DNA of 64,000 nucleotides from Acanthochlamys bracteata (Eukaryota > Streptophyta > Magnoliopsida > Pandanales > Velloziaceae). A program made the position numbers and the translations under genes. The DNA is taken from assembly GCA_019914995.1 (NCBI GenBank), contig CM034140.1, forward strand, positions 3,162,001 to 3,226,000, given 5' to 3'. This document shows positions 22,739-36,875 of this stretch, in pieces; positions within the stretch are counted from its first letter, which is position 1; each line of letters starts with the position of its first letter. The notes below the pieces were generated by a model. That model was given only the letters and a program-made list of their open reading frames with translations, was not told the origin of the DNA and ran no database searches.

Positions 22739-25710
22739 TGTGAGGAACGAAATAGTTCAGTACTAATCTCAATACGGAGCCGTTTCTGTCAAATATAGCA
22801 TAAACATTGATTATTTCACGATAAAAATATGAAAGTTGTAGAATATAATAAAATATGGTAATTATATGAAAAATTCATACCAATTTGATACAAAACTTAC
22901 TAGCCGAATAGAAAAAACCTTTACTATCAATTTGATTTACATCTTTTAATTTTCTTTGTAGAAGAATCAATATATACTCTATTGTCGAAAATAAAACATA
23001 CATAATTACAATAATATTAAAAATATCACAATAACACATACCATATAATATTTCATATTTGCATTGCTGCTACCTGCAGTACTATAATATTAGTAGTTCT
23101 CTATTACATATGCATACTATAATTTTTGCACATTATTCACCACTGATACATATTTGCCGGCTATTCATAATTTTACTGATTGCGCACGACGGTTGCACTT
23201 ATAAAATCTTAACTAGTCCTAATATAGCTGCATTGGAAGAGTTAATCACAACTTGTCCAAAACTGACCCATTAGCGTGTGGCCACGTAGTCATGTTCGTG
23301 CACGCGAAGCGCGTGCCCATGCTCGAGCTACTATTACATGTTCTCGCAAGGGGTATGTGCTTGCATTCGTTGCCCGCGCCTCCGTCAGTGTTCGACACAG
23401 CTACTATTGCGCGATTTTGCACACGTAAGACGTGTCTATGCTCACCGTCATCTAATCTGTTCAGCTCTGACCATCTAGCCTCAACCAGCACCGTGAAGCT
23501 CGCTCACAGTGCACCTATTTGTGGAACTAATAGACGATTAGCGTCGCCATTATTGTTCGATATTTTATCACCTTTGCTTGGATGCCAGTTTCTTCCTCGA
23601 CTTAGACCGCTTCTTCTCTGGCAGCTCTAGCTATTTCGTCCCGGTTTGGGTTAGACGTGCTTAAAGAAGGGGTTAGGATCTGCTCGGCTCCGTTCGGATC
23701 TAAGATTCGCTTGAGCTGAATTTAGATATATTTTATGTTGTTGTCACATATAAAGTTGCTTTACATATCCAACAAACTCGCACTAAAAATACTTTATTAT
23801 TTTCTTTTTCTTCTTCTTTTGTATAACTAACGTCAAAATAATATATTCTACTAATTATAATTATGATCCGACTATTCGTTCCCACTGCAACGAGTTCTTT
23901 CACTGCTCTATAAATTTGGATATATATGATTCTATCTTAATAGCACAACAAACTCCCTTTATTGATGTATCTATCCAAAACACGTTATTCTTCCTACTTC
24001 ATTGGCTAAATAGAGAATGAACCAACAAGAAACGAGATTAGAATCAACTTAACACTCTTCTACAAAGTTCTGAAGAAACCCTTCGTCAACTCCTTTTCTT
24101 TCGTCTCGGTCCATCTAATTTGAAAATTTTGGTCTCAAATCTCTCTACCTCACACCTTCTAAACCAAGATTCGACATAGATATAAATTTTCAATCTCGAT
24201 TTTAGTATACTTCAAAATTTCTCTTCAAAATTTGTCCTACTAAATTCTCCCTCCCTACTTATCCTTCCGCTTAGAGAATCAAAACTTTATATAAGGTCTA
24301 CTATATGTGACATTCACAATCACCTCTACTGATAACTATCGTCCGGACAATGAACCTTAAATAGTACCCTTATATACTAATAGTACATGTACCAACCCTC
24401 ATGATGACTGACCAACGCGTAGAGCATGTTGATGCATAGTCATTATCTCCTAACTTTCACCATCATTCTATTTATCCTATCTCCTATCTCCGCTTAGCTG
24501 ACTCGCCACTACCACAGTAATCACCATGTTGCTGACATACTAAACTCTTACTAATCGCTGCTGATATCACATGCAGTTATACCAAATTGATTCGAACTAC
24601 TACTGCTTCGAATTTGAGCTCCTAGTAAGCTGCAACATGGAACTTGCTTCTTACCAGAGCTGCTAAGAGGAAATCAACCTAAAAAGCGTAGTCTACCACA
24701 TATATCGATCTCCTTCAATGAACTAGCATCCCAACTCTTATTCTCTAGACACTTAATCATATATTGTCCAAACTTACCACAAAGAAAACACCTCTCATTT
24801 TTTTTACTTTTCGACATGCTCCTACTTGAACCTCGTTCCGTTCATCTTCCTCATTATTCCAGCAAATTCAACTGATTAATGCGTGCTTGATTTCTAATAT
24901 TTCTTATTTTTACGCTTGTTTTTCAATTTAAGTATCATAGTTGCCATCTCATCAAATATAGATTTATAGCAATATTATTAGTTAAGTTGACGACGAGTTG
25001 ATCAAATAAATCAGAAAAACTTTGAAATTGTATCTTTACTCACTCTACTGACTCTGGCATTTGTTCCAATGATGTAAGCTGTGAAAATATAATATTTAGA
25101 GTGTTTTTGTGCTTGATGACTGATTATGATCCCATCATCTGAATAGTGTACAATCTTTTCTTCAAAACTATTTTATTATGCAGCGATTTGACCCCATACA
25201 GCTTACACAACGTGTCCTAATTTTCTTTAACAGTCATCCTCTCAAAAATATTCGACAATACTTAATCAACAAGTCTAGATGGATGCTCTCAATTATATGC
25301 GCTCTATCTTACTCTGCCTTTCATTAGTGATGTCGTCTACCCGGTCCCTTAATAGCCGCATCCGTCTACTTTTTATCGAGAATTACCATCATTTTTATTT
25401 TGTACAATGAAAAATTATTCTAACTTCTCAATATTATATCTCATTACTATATAAAATATTGATTCTGATACCACTTATTAAGAACGGAATAACTCAAAAC
25501 TAATACTAAAATAGAACCGCTCCTATCAATTGCATCATAAATAAAAAAAATTTTACGATAAAAATATAACAATTAATAAATATAATAAAATATGGTATTT
25601 ACGTGAAAATATTTTTACCAATTTGAAGAGAAAAACTAGAGGCCGTATAAAATGGAATCTACTATCAATAATTGAGTTTATATTCTTCATTCTTATCGAG
25701 AGAACAACCG
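22739..25710 (-). mobile_element. Degenerate Ty1-copia LTR retrotransposon, gag relic only
   Basis: Two similar blocks in direct orientation start at 22739 and 25476 and run at least 220 bp (shared AATAACTC/AATAGTTC, ACGATAAAAATAT, AATATAATAAAATATGGTA, ACCAATTTGA and CTACTATCAAT words). They are taken as LTRs; their far ends are uncertain. Adjacent to the right copy, the minus strand has TGGTATCAGAATC (25473-25461), an initiator tRNA-Met primer-binding site, which sets the orientation. Minus-strand gag remains follow: LYGVKSLHNKIVLKKRLYT at about 25200-25145, interrupted by stops, and a zinc-knuckle-like CFLCGKFGQYMIKC at 24790-24749 in which the usual His is Gln. No protease, integrase or reverse transcriptase was seen. 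At about 3 kb the element is internally deleted or was always non-autonomous. Confidence 0.75.
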
Positions 25711-26322
25711 GTGCTCACTTGTAAGTGATGGCTCTGTCTTGGGATCAATCTTAAATTATCCGGTTCCTAACAAGTGTTTCCATATCCTTTTAAATCATAT
25801 ATATATCTAATATATATAGGTATTTGCGACATAAGGTATATATTAGAGTCGAAGGTACCAATTAAATGTGTATACATTTTCTGAAACTATTAAGGAACAC
25901 TGCAGTGCGACAACTTGTTTTCTACTACCTGGACATGACCCTTAACCAAAACTTTATTGAATTTCTAAATATATCAAACAAAAGCGTTTGTCCAATCACT
26001 TATCTCTTGCTAGCAGCTACAGCTATAGCTTTGAGTAGTTATTAATAATTACTGATTAAATATCGTTAACACGCGTTGTCAGATTAATTAATGATCTTGT
26101 GAGTACTCTGCTTGCTTGGTGAAAGTTATTTTTTTCAACCGTGAAAATTAGAAGTTATTGTTTAGCTTAAAAAAACAACGAAGCAGACATTTTGCCTATG
26201 AAAGTTTAGTTTCAAGGAACATTGTTAGTTAGGTAAGCAGATGGATCAATTACAAAGCCAAACTAATCCAACAATTTTTTATTATGTTATTTTGACTTGT
26301 TCATCTTCGTGAATTTTGCACC

Positions 26323-26330
26323 TATAAATA
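26323..26330 (+). promoter_or_regulatory. TATA box of the peroxidase gene
   Basis: TATAAATA, preceded by CC and followed by AACATGCATTAA, lies 91-98 bases upstream of the peroxidase ATG. That leaves room for a transcript start near 26355 and a leader rich in CTTCTTCTT just before the start codon. Position and perfect motif make it a good candidate. Transcription start was not measured. Confidence 0.65.
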
Positions 26331-26420
26331 AACATGCATTAATTCCTCATTTGCATTACTTCCATTGAAGGCAAAACAAAACAACTCTTCTTCTTCACCT
26401 TCTTCATCTTCTTCTTAAAA

Positions 26421-27902
<1,482 letters not shown>

Positions 27903-29070
27903 TAGGAAGCAGCTGTTCTTGACTATAATGAATCACCATACCATACATGTTTGTAATAATATTATGTTTTGATGAACTTCAGTTTCGTAGATTATTCGAT
28001 TTAACTGAGTCCAGAGTTGTTTGGAGTCCACTGTGTGTGTGTTGTACGATTAAAGGACATTTCTAGTCCTGACGGACAGAGATGGATTTAATTGTGCAAC
28101 TGACATGATTTTCAAATAAAATGTTTGCCGTAGTATATAAACATATTTACTGTGTGTTTAGTGAAGTTCTTATGACTGTTAATGCATCCATTAGATAACT
28201 GGTTCAATCGTACATTGTTTCAAGTTTAAAAAATCTTTGTTCAACTTAAAGTATAGAATAAAATGTTTACCTAGGCAACACGTTTTGTTTTATGTTCTAA
28301 GTTAAACAAAATACCCTAAATTTAAATTAGGAGAATTTTTTTAGACAACATTGAGGCAAAATCAAAATTTTAGACAACTTATGCAAATTTTTTTGAAATT
28401 TTTTGTCAAATCCATTTTAGCTTTGTTCGAAATTAGTAATGCTCGTTCCTTAATTTAGGTGAGTAATTAGAAATGTTCCTTCAATTTGTATACATTCATA
28501 AGACGTAGCCATGTAGCTGACATAGCTTCAATAGTCTTTTCTTTTTTTAACCCAATTTCATCGATCAAAATAGGAAGGCCATATTGGAACTTTACTGGGC
28601 CAAAAATTCTAGCTTCACTAGTGAATGATCCAAGAAGAAAAATAATCAGGCCCAGCTAAACTCATATCAAGTGATTTATGACTTCGAGTGTTATTTTAGT
28701 TTAAAAAATATTGTTTTAAAATAAAAATATTTTATTTTATTTAAAAATATTTTATATTTTAATTTAAAAAATAAAAATAAGTAATAAAAGATTTTACTAC
28801 ATTAAATATTTTTATATTCTCTAAAATTTTAATCAATTTTATAAAATATTATAAAAAATTTATTATCTAATATAACTTCAAATTTCAAAAGTTATTTTTG
28901 TGGCCTTCGCTCGAATATATTCAGAAATTAAATTGTTTTCTCTAACACGTCACTACGTCGAAAGCTGCTCACACAACACCGTCAATCTTGTATGGGCATA
29001 CTCAGCATGTTTTAGTTTGCAGTATGAGTTTTACAGAATTGAGCTGGGTTAATATAACTTTGAGTTAGTA

Positions 29071-29358
29071 GGTGTTTTAAACGTACATAATTTTATTTTT
29101 TTTTAAATTTTACTTTTGAATAATTTATATATTTTAATTATATAAAAAATTTAAATTTTCATATTTATATGCAAAATTTTGAATAATTTATATGTTTTAA
29201 TTTTTTTATTTCCAATACGATTATATTTTTTAATTTTTAATATTTTCAAAAATTATTAAAATATAAGTGCTGAACTTCATTTCTATTTTATTTTTTAAAA
29301 ATTTTATTTTTTATTTTTTATTTTTACGAAACTCAATTACAGAATTTAAAACATGCTC
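29071..29358. mobile_element. Probable MITE, GGTGTTTTAAAC ends
   Basis: The left end GGTGTTTTAAACGTAC and the right end GAATTTAAAACATGCTC (reverse complement GAGCATGTTTTAAATTC) are inverted with several mismatches around an almost pure A/T core. Non-coding. Confidence 0.4.
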
Positions 29359-29818
29359 TTAACTTGAAATAAATAAAACAATTTTAAATAAATATTTGAC
29401 AAAAAAATAAATTTGATAAAAATAATAAATTCTTAGTTGTTCAAATTAAAATTTAAAAATATATTTTCTAAAATTAATCTTTCATTATAAATTATTTAAT
29501 AAAAATTATTTTTGAATGAAGTACGCTTTAATCACAAACTTTTAGTGCTAGTTTGTTAACCGCGGTGGTTAAGAAGATGAGCAAGTTTGGATAAACCACC
29601 AACACTTTTGACCACCAGGAAATTTTATTTCATTAGCTTTACGAGAAAGTCAATTACGCTCAATAAATCTCGTTGAAAAACAAGGTTAAGTTCTAAAAGA
29701 GTCAATCAAATTTCCTCCAAAACCACATAGAGCCACCAATATTTGTCAAAACTTCACTAAATTTGATACCTGAAGAAGACTGTCATAATTAATCTTTTGA
29801 AGCATTAAAAAAAACTTT

Positions 29819-29954
29819 CTTGAAAAATTTCTGAATTACAGTAACGAAACATGTATTTTCTTTTTTGGGAAATATATAAAAAACTAAAAATTTCCATGAA
29901 AATTTCCTGAATTACTATAACAAACATATATTTTTCTTGTTGGGAATAGATACA
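29819..29954. repeat. Tandem duplication, about 60-bp unit
   Basis: CTTGAAAAATTTCTGAATTACAGTAAC (from 29819) and CATGAAAATTTCCTGAATTACTATAAC (from 29895) head two about 60-bp units that continue with ATGTATTTTCTT..TTGGGAA and ATATATTTTTCTT..TTGGGAA. The offset is 76 bp. Both units are open in two minus-strand frames, but no protein is recognised. Confidence 0.65.
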
Positions 29955-30116
29955 TAGGAGTTGGGTTAAGAGAAGCCAAGATTGCGAACGTTTCAAGCAA
30001 CTCTCTCTCGATGGTTGACCAGATTCTAATTGCAATCGTGCAAGCCCTTATAAAAGAAGAACATTTGAAGAAGAAAAAAGAAAAGTTTGAAAGCAAAAGG
30101 AGCATCTGAGACGTAT

Positions 30117-30320
30117 GGCGTGTTTATTTAGAGTTTAAATTCTATTTTTTTATTACTTTTAAGTTTTTCATTCAAATTTTATTTTAGAAATTATATTTAA
30201 AATTAAAATTTTTATTTCTAAACTCATTTGTAATAATATTAAATAAAAAGTTTAAATTATTTTTAAACTTACTTTTTAAAATTTTATTTTTAAAATTTCA
30301 CTTGCCTTAATAAACACCCC
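30117..30320. mobile_element. MITE with GGCGTGTTTATT terminal repeats
   Basis: The left end is GGCGTGTTTATT (30117-30128). The right end is AATAAACACCCC (30309-30320), whose reverse complement is GGGGTGTTTATT. About 200 bp, A/T-rich, non-coding. It is a member of the same group as the elements at 4184 and 49445. Confidence 0.65.
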
Positions 30321-31551
30321 TGTAGGCATGTTAAAAATATTTAAATAATTTTTAAGTAAATTTTATATCATTTTCTAAAAATTATATTTTATTATATAAA
30401 ATTATTTATACAAATTACATTTTAAAAATATAATCGGAGTGCGTTTTCAAAATGGACTCAAAAGTAGGAGGGCAAATGTATGTTCTCTAGACGTATTAAA
30501 TTCAGTGTGTTGACGTGCGATATTATTTATTATTTCTCTTCACATTTCCCTAAGTTGAGCTCTCTACAAGGCAAGGCAACAAATTACTATAACATCTATT
30601 TTCTTATTCATCAATATCATCACTAATTGTATTAGATATATTTCGGCTATTAAGAACATTGACTATATAAACATTTCATAAAATTTCATTGTTTAATTCC
30701 TTTACTACTGAACCAGCATACCCTAAATATAAATAAATTCTTGACTATTTAAAACGAATTTATTTATTTATTATTTTGTCAAATATATGAAAATTGATGA
30801 GAATCCTAACAGTACTACTTAAGCCATGTTTTGATTTTCAAATATGAGTTGTTTTTGTTTAACGTTTTTGTGTACTAATTGATCAGATCTCTACCAATTA
30901 TATTTCAGTAGAATGCAGTTCCACTTCCTAATCTTTTCTAGCATTTGAGAAACATATACATAATACTGATGCTAACAAAAGGACAATCTATTTATTATTT
31001 TGCCTCACAATATTTTTCCCTAAAATAAAATTTTAATAGTAAAAGAAAATTAAGTTAGTTGTTTGTTCTTTTACTACAAGCGTTGCGAGTACCTGAAATT
31101 TAAAAAAATGAATCATGCTTTCTGTCCCCCTCTCCTGCTACCTTCAAATTCTGCAAACTTTTTGTATCTTTCTGGAACACAAATATCATATGAACGAAAA
31201 AGAAACCCTACAAATCATGTAATTGGCTCACCTCGCACCTTCTCTCTCTCTCAGTTAACACACCTTGTTCACCAAATCAAGCACACGTGCACACGGTAAC
31301 ACAATCTCTAGCTAGCTAGCACTACATAAATCAAACCATTACCGACTGATCATAATGTCGGCATAAGCTACAAAATATTCAGTAAATAAACTTACCAACT
31401 GAAAAGGTGACAATCGGTAAATAATAATAGGTAAGTTCAAAAAGAGTAATTTTAACCAAAAATATTGAAAATAGATTCCAGAAAGTTAAATAAAAATTCA
31501 ACCAAACAGAAAACGCAATTACAAGAAAAACTTCTGCAATCACACCATATT

Positions 31552-32495
31552 TCAGCCCAAGTACGGAATGTTCTCATTTGTGATTGTGCTGTAGTCGTTG
31601 GAGCTAGTTGATGGAGCAGCGGTGTACATAGACGAGGCAGTAGAAGGCGAAGGCGCAGCCGGCAACGGTTGTACTAGTGCCGCCTGAGGAGAAGATGCAA
31701 TAGACGGCAACGCAGCAAGGGAGACTAGTTGGGGTGATTGGTTGAACACTACTACTGCTGCTGTTGTTGTATAAGATGTTGTGGGATTATTGTTACTGTT
31801 ATTAGCTTGTTGCCTGAACTTGTGCTTCAAGATCTCAGCTCTTACTGCATTCAGTTCAGCTTCCAATGCTTGTACTTGTTGCTGTAACCCTATGATCGCT
31901 CCCATGCAACCGTAAACAGGATCTCTTAGTCGAACGTTTGCTTCATAAACTAAACTGTTTGCTGCATCTGCTCTTTGCGCTTCAGGGACTTCCTGCAAAA
32001 TATGTACCAATTTCAATTGGTTTAATTTAGATCTGTAAAAACCAGGCAATTCAAATCTATATCATCGATTGATTATTGGTTGATTAATTTATCTATATGT
32101 ATACCATTAACATCTTGGAAACGTTGCTTGCGCCGAAGACCTTGTGGACAGACGCAAACCGTTGGGGTTCATGAGGAGAGAAGTAAGGAGAGAAAGGGCA
32201 TTCCTGAGCACAACGTCGCCGTAAAAGCTTGCAAGCTGCACAAGGTGTTATTGTATTAAGACCAGTTCCTACACCTACTACGGTGCCGGCGGTAGAAACA
32301 AGTTGCCTTCTTGTTCCCATCCGATCGATGACATCGGATTCTCCCGTGACCTTCTTCCCCACCTCATCACACCTCTCCCTAATCAAAAATCAAACAAAAG
32401 CACATAAAATAGTATAGAGAATTAATCAGAAACACGGTCTGTATACGATAATGATGGAATAAATGATCTCATAAATCATACCTTGGTGTGGACAT
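31552..32495 (-). CDS. LBD13/15: LOB-domain transcription factor, LBD13/LBD15 type
   Basis: LBD proteins are plant-specific DNA-binding regulators of organ boundaries, lateral roots and vascular development. The minus-strand gene has three coding exons: 32482-32495 (only 14 nt, ATGTCCACACCAAG), 32105-32378 and 31552-31992, in frame, giving 242 residues. The join makes MSTPRERCDEVGKK. The LOB domain begins at about residue 49: the C block CAACKLLRRRCAQEC (Cys 51, 54, 61, 65), then PFSPYFSPHEPQRFASVHKV, FGASNVSKML and EVPEAQRADAANSLVYEA (GAS block), then a leucine-zipper-like coiled coil through GLQQQVQALEAELNAVRAEI. The C-terminus is rich in Ser, Ala, Pro and Thr with an Asn run. The first exon is short but its splice sites fit. 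Without it there is no ATG upstream of the LOB domain in that frame until Met25. LBD13 is the Arabidopsis neighbour of SLX1 (At2g30340, from memory). Confidence 0.9.
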
Positions 32496-35400
32496 CCACG
32501 CATGCTCTTCTGAAGAAGGTATATTAACAGAATATGATTAAGAAGATCGAAATGAAGAGAGAAGAGATCTAAAAGAAGAAAGATGGAATATAGAAGAAAG
32601 GAAAAGAGCGCTAAGTTAATAACGGAAAGTGGGCCTGAATTAAGCTTATACACTACAAAAACCAAAACAAACAAGAAACAATACTTGGAACGATGGTGAG
32701 AGGTAACAGATCAGCATCGATGCATCTTTTCTCTCTTTAATTTGATTCTGTTTGTTACTAGCCAGGTTATCTCTTTTTTCTCCGAGAAATTGTGTCTTGC
32801 AAAACTAGGGTTAGATCAAAGTAAAAGAAAAGGAAGAGAGGGATTGAGTTGAAGAAGAAGAAGATGATGAACTTCTCTGTTTATGTTCTTCTTCTGTGTT
32901 TGGAATGGGTTCTAAAATTGTTTGACTTATTTGAAGAAGAAGAAGAGGAAGACGGAGACGAAGAAGGAAAAATTTAGTAAATTAATTGCTTGGGATCTTA
33001 AACGTTAACTGTTATTTGGTTGGCTGGCTATAGTCATGTGGCCATATATGGGTAACTGTGTACTCGATTATGAAGAAGGAAGTACTCGAAACTCCTCATT
33101 TGATTTGGGTAGGAGTAACAGGGAAGTTGCTTCTGGGTTTGGAAAATTTTTAATGGACCAATCTGTGCGTCTTGGATAACGAGTATCCTAGGCCCATTTT
33201 AACAAACTGTATAAGGCTTTTTTTGTTGTTTCTAAGAAACTATTTAACTTTCCATTCCGGAAAATATTTTATTAATTTTCTATTTTAAAATAAATTTATT
33301 ATAATAATTTTATATTTTAGAAAATATAAAAATTCTACTTAATAAAACTTTTTTAATTAATTATTTTTATTTTTTTAAATAAATAATAATAAATTTTGGT
33401 TTATTAAAATAAAATAAAATTAAATTTTAGAAAAATTTTTTTCTTTTGTCATGAAACCAATTGATTTCGAGCTGAAATCATCATAATTTAATGAATCTAA
33501 TAATAATGCATTCTGATTTTAAAATTACTTTATATTATTTTGGAGAAACTATGGTTCAATGTGGCACAAAATGTAATCTGCTTTAACAACATGCTATCTA
33601 TAGAGAGAAAGAGAGGGAGGCATATATATATTTTTTATACATACTTTTGCTATTTATTTATAATGGTCTGAGCATTTAACTGAACCATCAAAATTTGCTC
33701 TATATTTTCGAAAAAAATTGACATTTATTCTGTCCATTCAATCTTTTGATCGAGCGATAAACAACTGCCAAAAATATATATATCTTATAAAAAGAATGTC
33801 TATTTATTTTATATATATGGTAGAAATATATTAGCATTATTTGTTAAGTACATATTCAACACACAGCACGGTCTGGCAGGTAAGGTAGATTCTTCAATTT
33901 TTTATTATTTCTATATTCTACTTATATATACGCGTGTTCACAGTGTCTTCTATAAATTCTCTTCTCTTTTTTCATTGAGTGTGACAATCGTACAATACAC
34001 GAAGATCCAATGTGCTTTTAAAAAAAAAACATATTCATAACTTTTTTTTCTTGGTTGCGAATATAACTCAAGTTTGCACGTTCAAAGTTGTATTCCACCG
34101 ATTAAGAGTGCTTGTTATATATAGAAGCAAAATGTATTTAAAATAAATTCCATATGTAACAACTAATAAATGTAACTAATTTGTTTGCCGACAAAATTTT
34201 TTAAGAGCATCTTATTATTATTAAGCTAGTATTTCATTATGTGTTTACTATGTATACGAAACCTACTGGAAAAAGTCCAGTTTTTTAAACTTTGTGTTCT
34301 GGAAATTAAATTTTATTAGTATACCCACGTTTGAGCTCACAAAATTGTAAAATATAATAACACAACCGAATTTATGTAACTGATTATCATGTTTCCTAAC
34401 CTTGTTTGAAACTCTGCTGCCAGTCCATGGATTCGGAAACCTAAGTTGAGACTTACATAAGATGTGTTCTTCTCATATAATTAACGTATTTTTTAACCAA
34501 AAGTTAATTTCAATAACTTTTATATTAGTTTATAACAAAATATATAATAATAAAAATTTTATAAGTTATAAATTTTATATATTTTTAAAATTTAAAATAA
34601 TTTTATAAAATATTATAAAAATTTATTAAAAAAAGATCAGAATCAAATGCACTTCAATCTGTTTATCATGCTGTCCCATTTTAACATACTGATTGTAACC
34701 AAAGAGATCTAGGCCATGTTTTGGGGAAGTTTTTCTTCCCCAATTTTTTATATTTTAATAAATTTTTAAAAATATTTTATAAAAACTTTAATAGTATAAA
34801 AAATTTTATATCGTAAAATTTTTTTATTAATAATTTTTAAAATATTTAAAAAAAAAACTTTATTTCAATAACTACTCCCAAACATCCTCTAATCACGGAT
34901 GCCTTGCGCAGTGAACGTTGATGATGATAGAGGATCATGGAGATTGATGATTCATTATAGAAGTGCGAGTCTTAGTACACATCTATGTTTTCAATTAGGA
35001 CTTGTTAATTTGTCACTAAATTATTCAAAAATGTTTTTTAAAAATGAAAATTTTAAGATTGAACAATAATAAATAAATTTGTACCAATAACAATATTATT
35101 TATTTGAAATTTCTTTTTAGTAGAAAAAAATTATAAGTAAAGAGAAACACACTTCTTCATAAAGAGTTTAATTCCTAATATTATTTGCTAAAGACTTTTT
35201 GCATTTCTTTATTTTAGAGCATGCTTTAATTAAAAAAAGTAAATTTTATAAAATTAAATTCGATAAAATTAAATTCAATAAATATAAATTTAAATTTTGA
35301 TAAAAAGTAAATTCTATACAATCAAATGAACTCTTATTTGCAAAAGCTAAGCGTAAACATACATATAATTATTGCAAAGCTTTGCTTATAAATAAGCAAA

Positions 35401-36187
35401 CTTCTATTGCAAAGCTGTACGTGTGTACTTAACTTGCTCATAAGTACAAGGTAAACGTTGTGATTGTAATCGCGACATGTAACCAAATTGACTTTTCTTT
35501 GCTTGTAATTGTGAAACTACAGAAGGTTTTGCACTTCCGTGAATATTCCAGAACGTGTTAATATACTTGAACTATTATTCATAGATTTTAGAATTGTCAC
35601 GGAACAGCCTAATTATTTTTCTCAGGCAAAGAGAATTTTCGTTTTGTTTAGATTAGTTAAAAATAGTTAAAACTAATGCTTTGTATTTGATGCAGTTTAG
35701 ATAAATATTTCAAATAATATTTATATTTTAAATAACTTTTTGTAGTAATTTTATAAATTTATTTGAAACTATTTAGAAATATAAATAGTTATATTTAAAA
35801 AACTATACATGTTATTTGTATTTTTTTAAAAATAAAATTTAATAAAAAAATTTTTAAAAATATTTTATTTTAAAAATTTTATTTTATATATAATTACAAA
35901 CGGTTACTAACTATTTGAAATAAGTTCATCGATAATCCTTAATAAATGTGACTTTATTTTCAAAGTTCTTTATGTTAAAGACCATCTAACAAAGAGCTCA
36001 AAGTATATTTATTTTACTTATTGTTACTGAAAAGTTTGAAAAGCCATTTGGCTTAAAGTCATTTATTTATTTATTTTACTTATTATAGTTTTCATTGAAC
36101 TCAAAACTTTTTCTAATTTTTTAAACATAGATTGTAGTAATTCATAATCTATTAAAGTCATTTTTAACCTTAACCAATAATCTATTT
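32496..36187. other. Spacer upstream of the LBD gene; MITE at 34712
   Basis: 32500-32960 is the likely leader and promoter of the minus-strand LBD gene, with GAAGAA-rich purine tracts (pyrimidine in the transcript sense). Beyond that, A/T-rich sequence with no gene. 33240-33440, 34500-34640 and 35700-35900 are A/T blocks that may be decayed MITEs but lack ends I can define. Confidence 0.4.
34712..34891. mobile_element. Probable MITE, GGCCATGTTTTGGGG ends
   Basis: The left end is GGCCATGTTTTGGGGAAGT. The right end is ACTACTCCCAAACATCCTCT, whose reverse complement is AGAGGATGTTTGGGAGTAGT. About 180 bp, A/T core. The ends are of the ATGTTTGGG type also seen at 54832-55043. Confidence 0.55.
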
Positions 36188-36189
36188 AA

Positions 36190-36450
36190 GGGGGTGTTTG
36201 GCTTTGCTTTTCTCCAACCCAACTTTTCAATTCTCCATTTTACGTTTTTCAATACATATTTTATAAATATATAAAAAATTTATTTAAAAATTTAGAAAGT
36301 GTAAAAAAATTCTACGGAGTGAGATCTTTTTATTGCATATTTTTATTATTTTTTTAGAAGTAAAAAAAATAGAGCTCATTTTTCAAAAAGGATAAAAATA
36401 CCCTTCATTTCACAAAAACTCCATTTCATAAGCAATCCCAAACGCCCCTT
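36190..36450. mobile_element. PIF/Harbinger (Tourist)-like MITE
   Basis: The left end is GGGGGTGTTTGGCTTTGC (36190 on). The right end is CCCAAACGCCCCTT (about 36438-36450), giving AAGGGGCGTTTGGG as reverse complement. TTAA-type flanks sit at both ends (TTTAA on the left, TTAAA on the right), which fits the TTA target site of PIF/Harbinger elements. The interior matches the diverged copy at 3190-3440. It lies about 425 bp upstream of the CIPK start. Confidence 0.75.
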
Positions 36451-36875
36451 AAAGATTGCGTAGTGGCTATCTATGTGGAATGTGCAGTAGGTAGAAACTA
36501 ATTGCAGCAACAAATGAACACTTTTTTAGCTTGTTGCTATTATTATTTTATGTAATGCATACTCTTGTCCAACCTAAGCATTGACATATAATAAACACGC
36601 AAAGTGTTTCTTTTCAAAACAAACAAAATCTTCATATACTTTCTATTATAAAAAAACTAATCTTTAAAGAAAGAAAAACAAAATCCTCCTAAATTTAACA
36701 TGTTCATTGGCGCAAAACCAGCAAAACCGAACAACTATTCTCTTGTGCTCCGACCGAAAAAGAAATTTCCAGCACCAAACAATTCATCTTTCATCATCGA
36801 CGCCAACTAACAAACAAACACAGATAGAAGAGGCCATCTGAATCTCTAACTTATCGCTTCTGCATTCCACCATCC

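Larger units (their letters stand above)
27903..31551. other. Spacer between peroxidase and LBD genes
   Basis: The first 150 bases are the likely peroxidase 3' untranslated region. The rest is A/T-rich and holds the inverted-repeat elements at 29071 and 30117 and a tandem duplication at 29819. 28690-28880 is a further A/T-rich block with self-complementary wording but no clear ends. No gene was recognised. Minus-strand frames near 29805-30105 are open but unrecognised. Confidence 0.4.

Noticed and set aside
23253..23630. 125-codon plus-strand frame as a gene
   Set aside because: It lies inside the copia relic, opposes the element's orientation, and shows no recognised domain. Kept only as a possible captured fragment.
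32379..32386. Start of the LBD protein within the exon at 32386
   Set aside because: The first codon there is TTG, and the TTTTTGATTAG just before the exon is a splice acceptor. The true ATG is in the upstream 14-nt exon.
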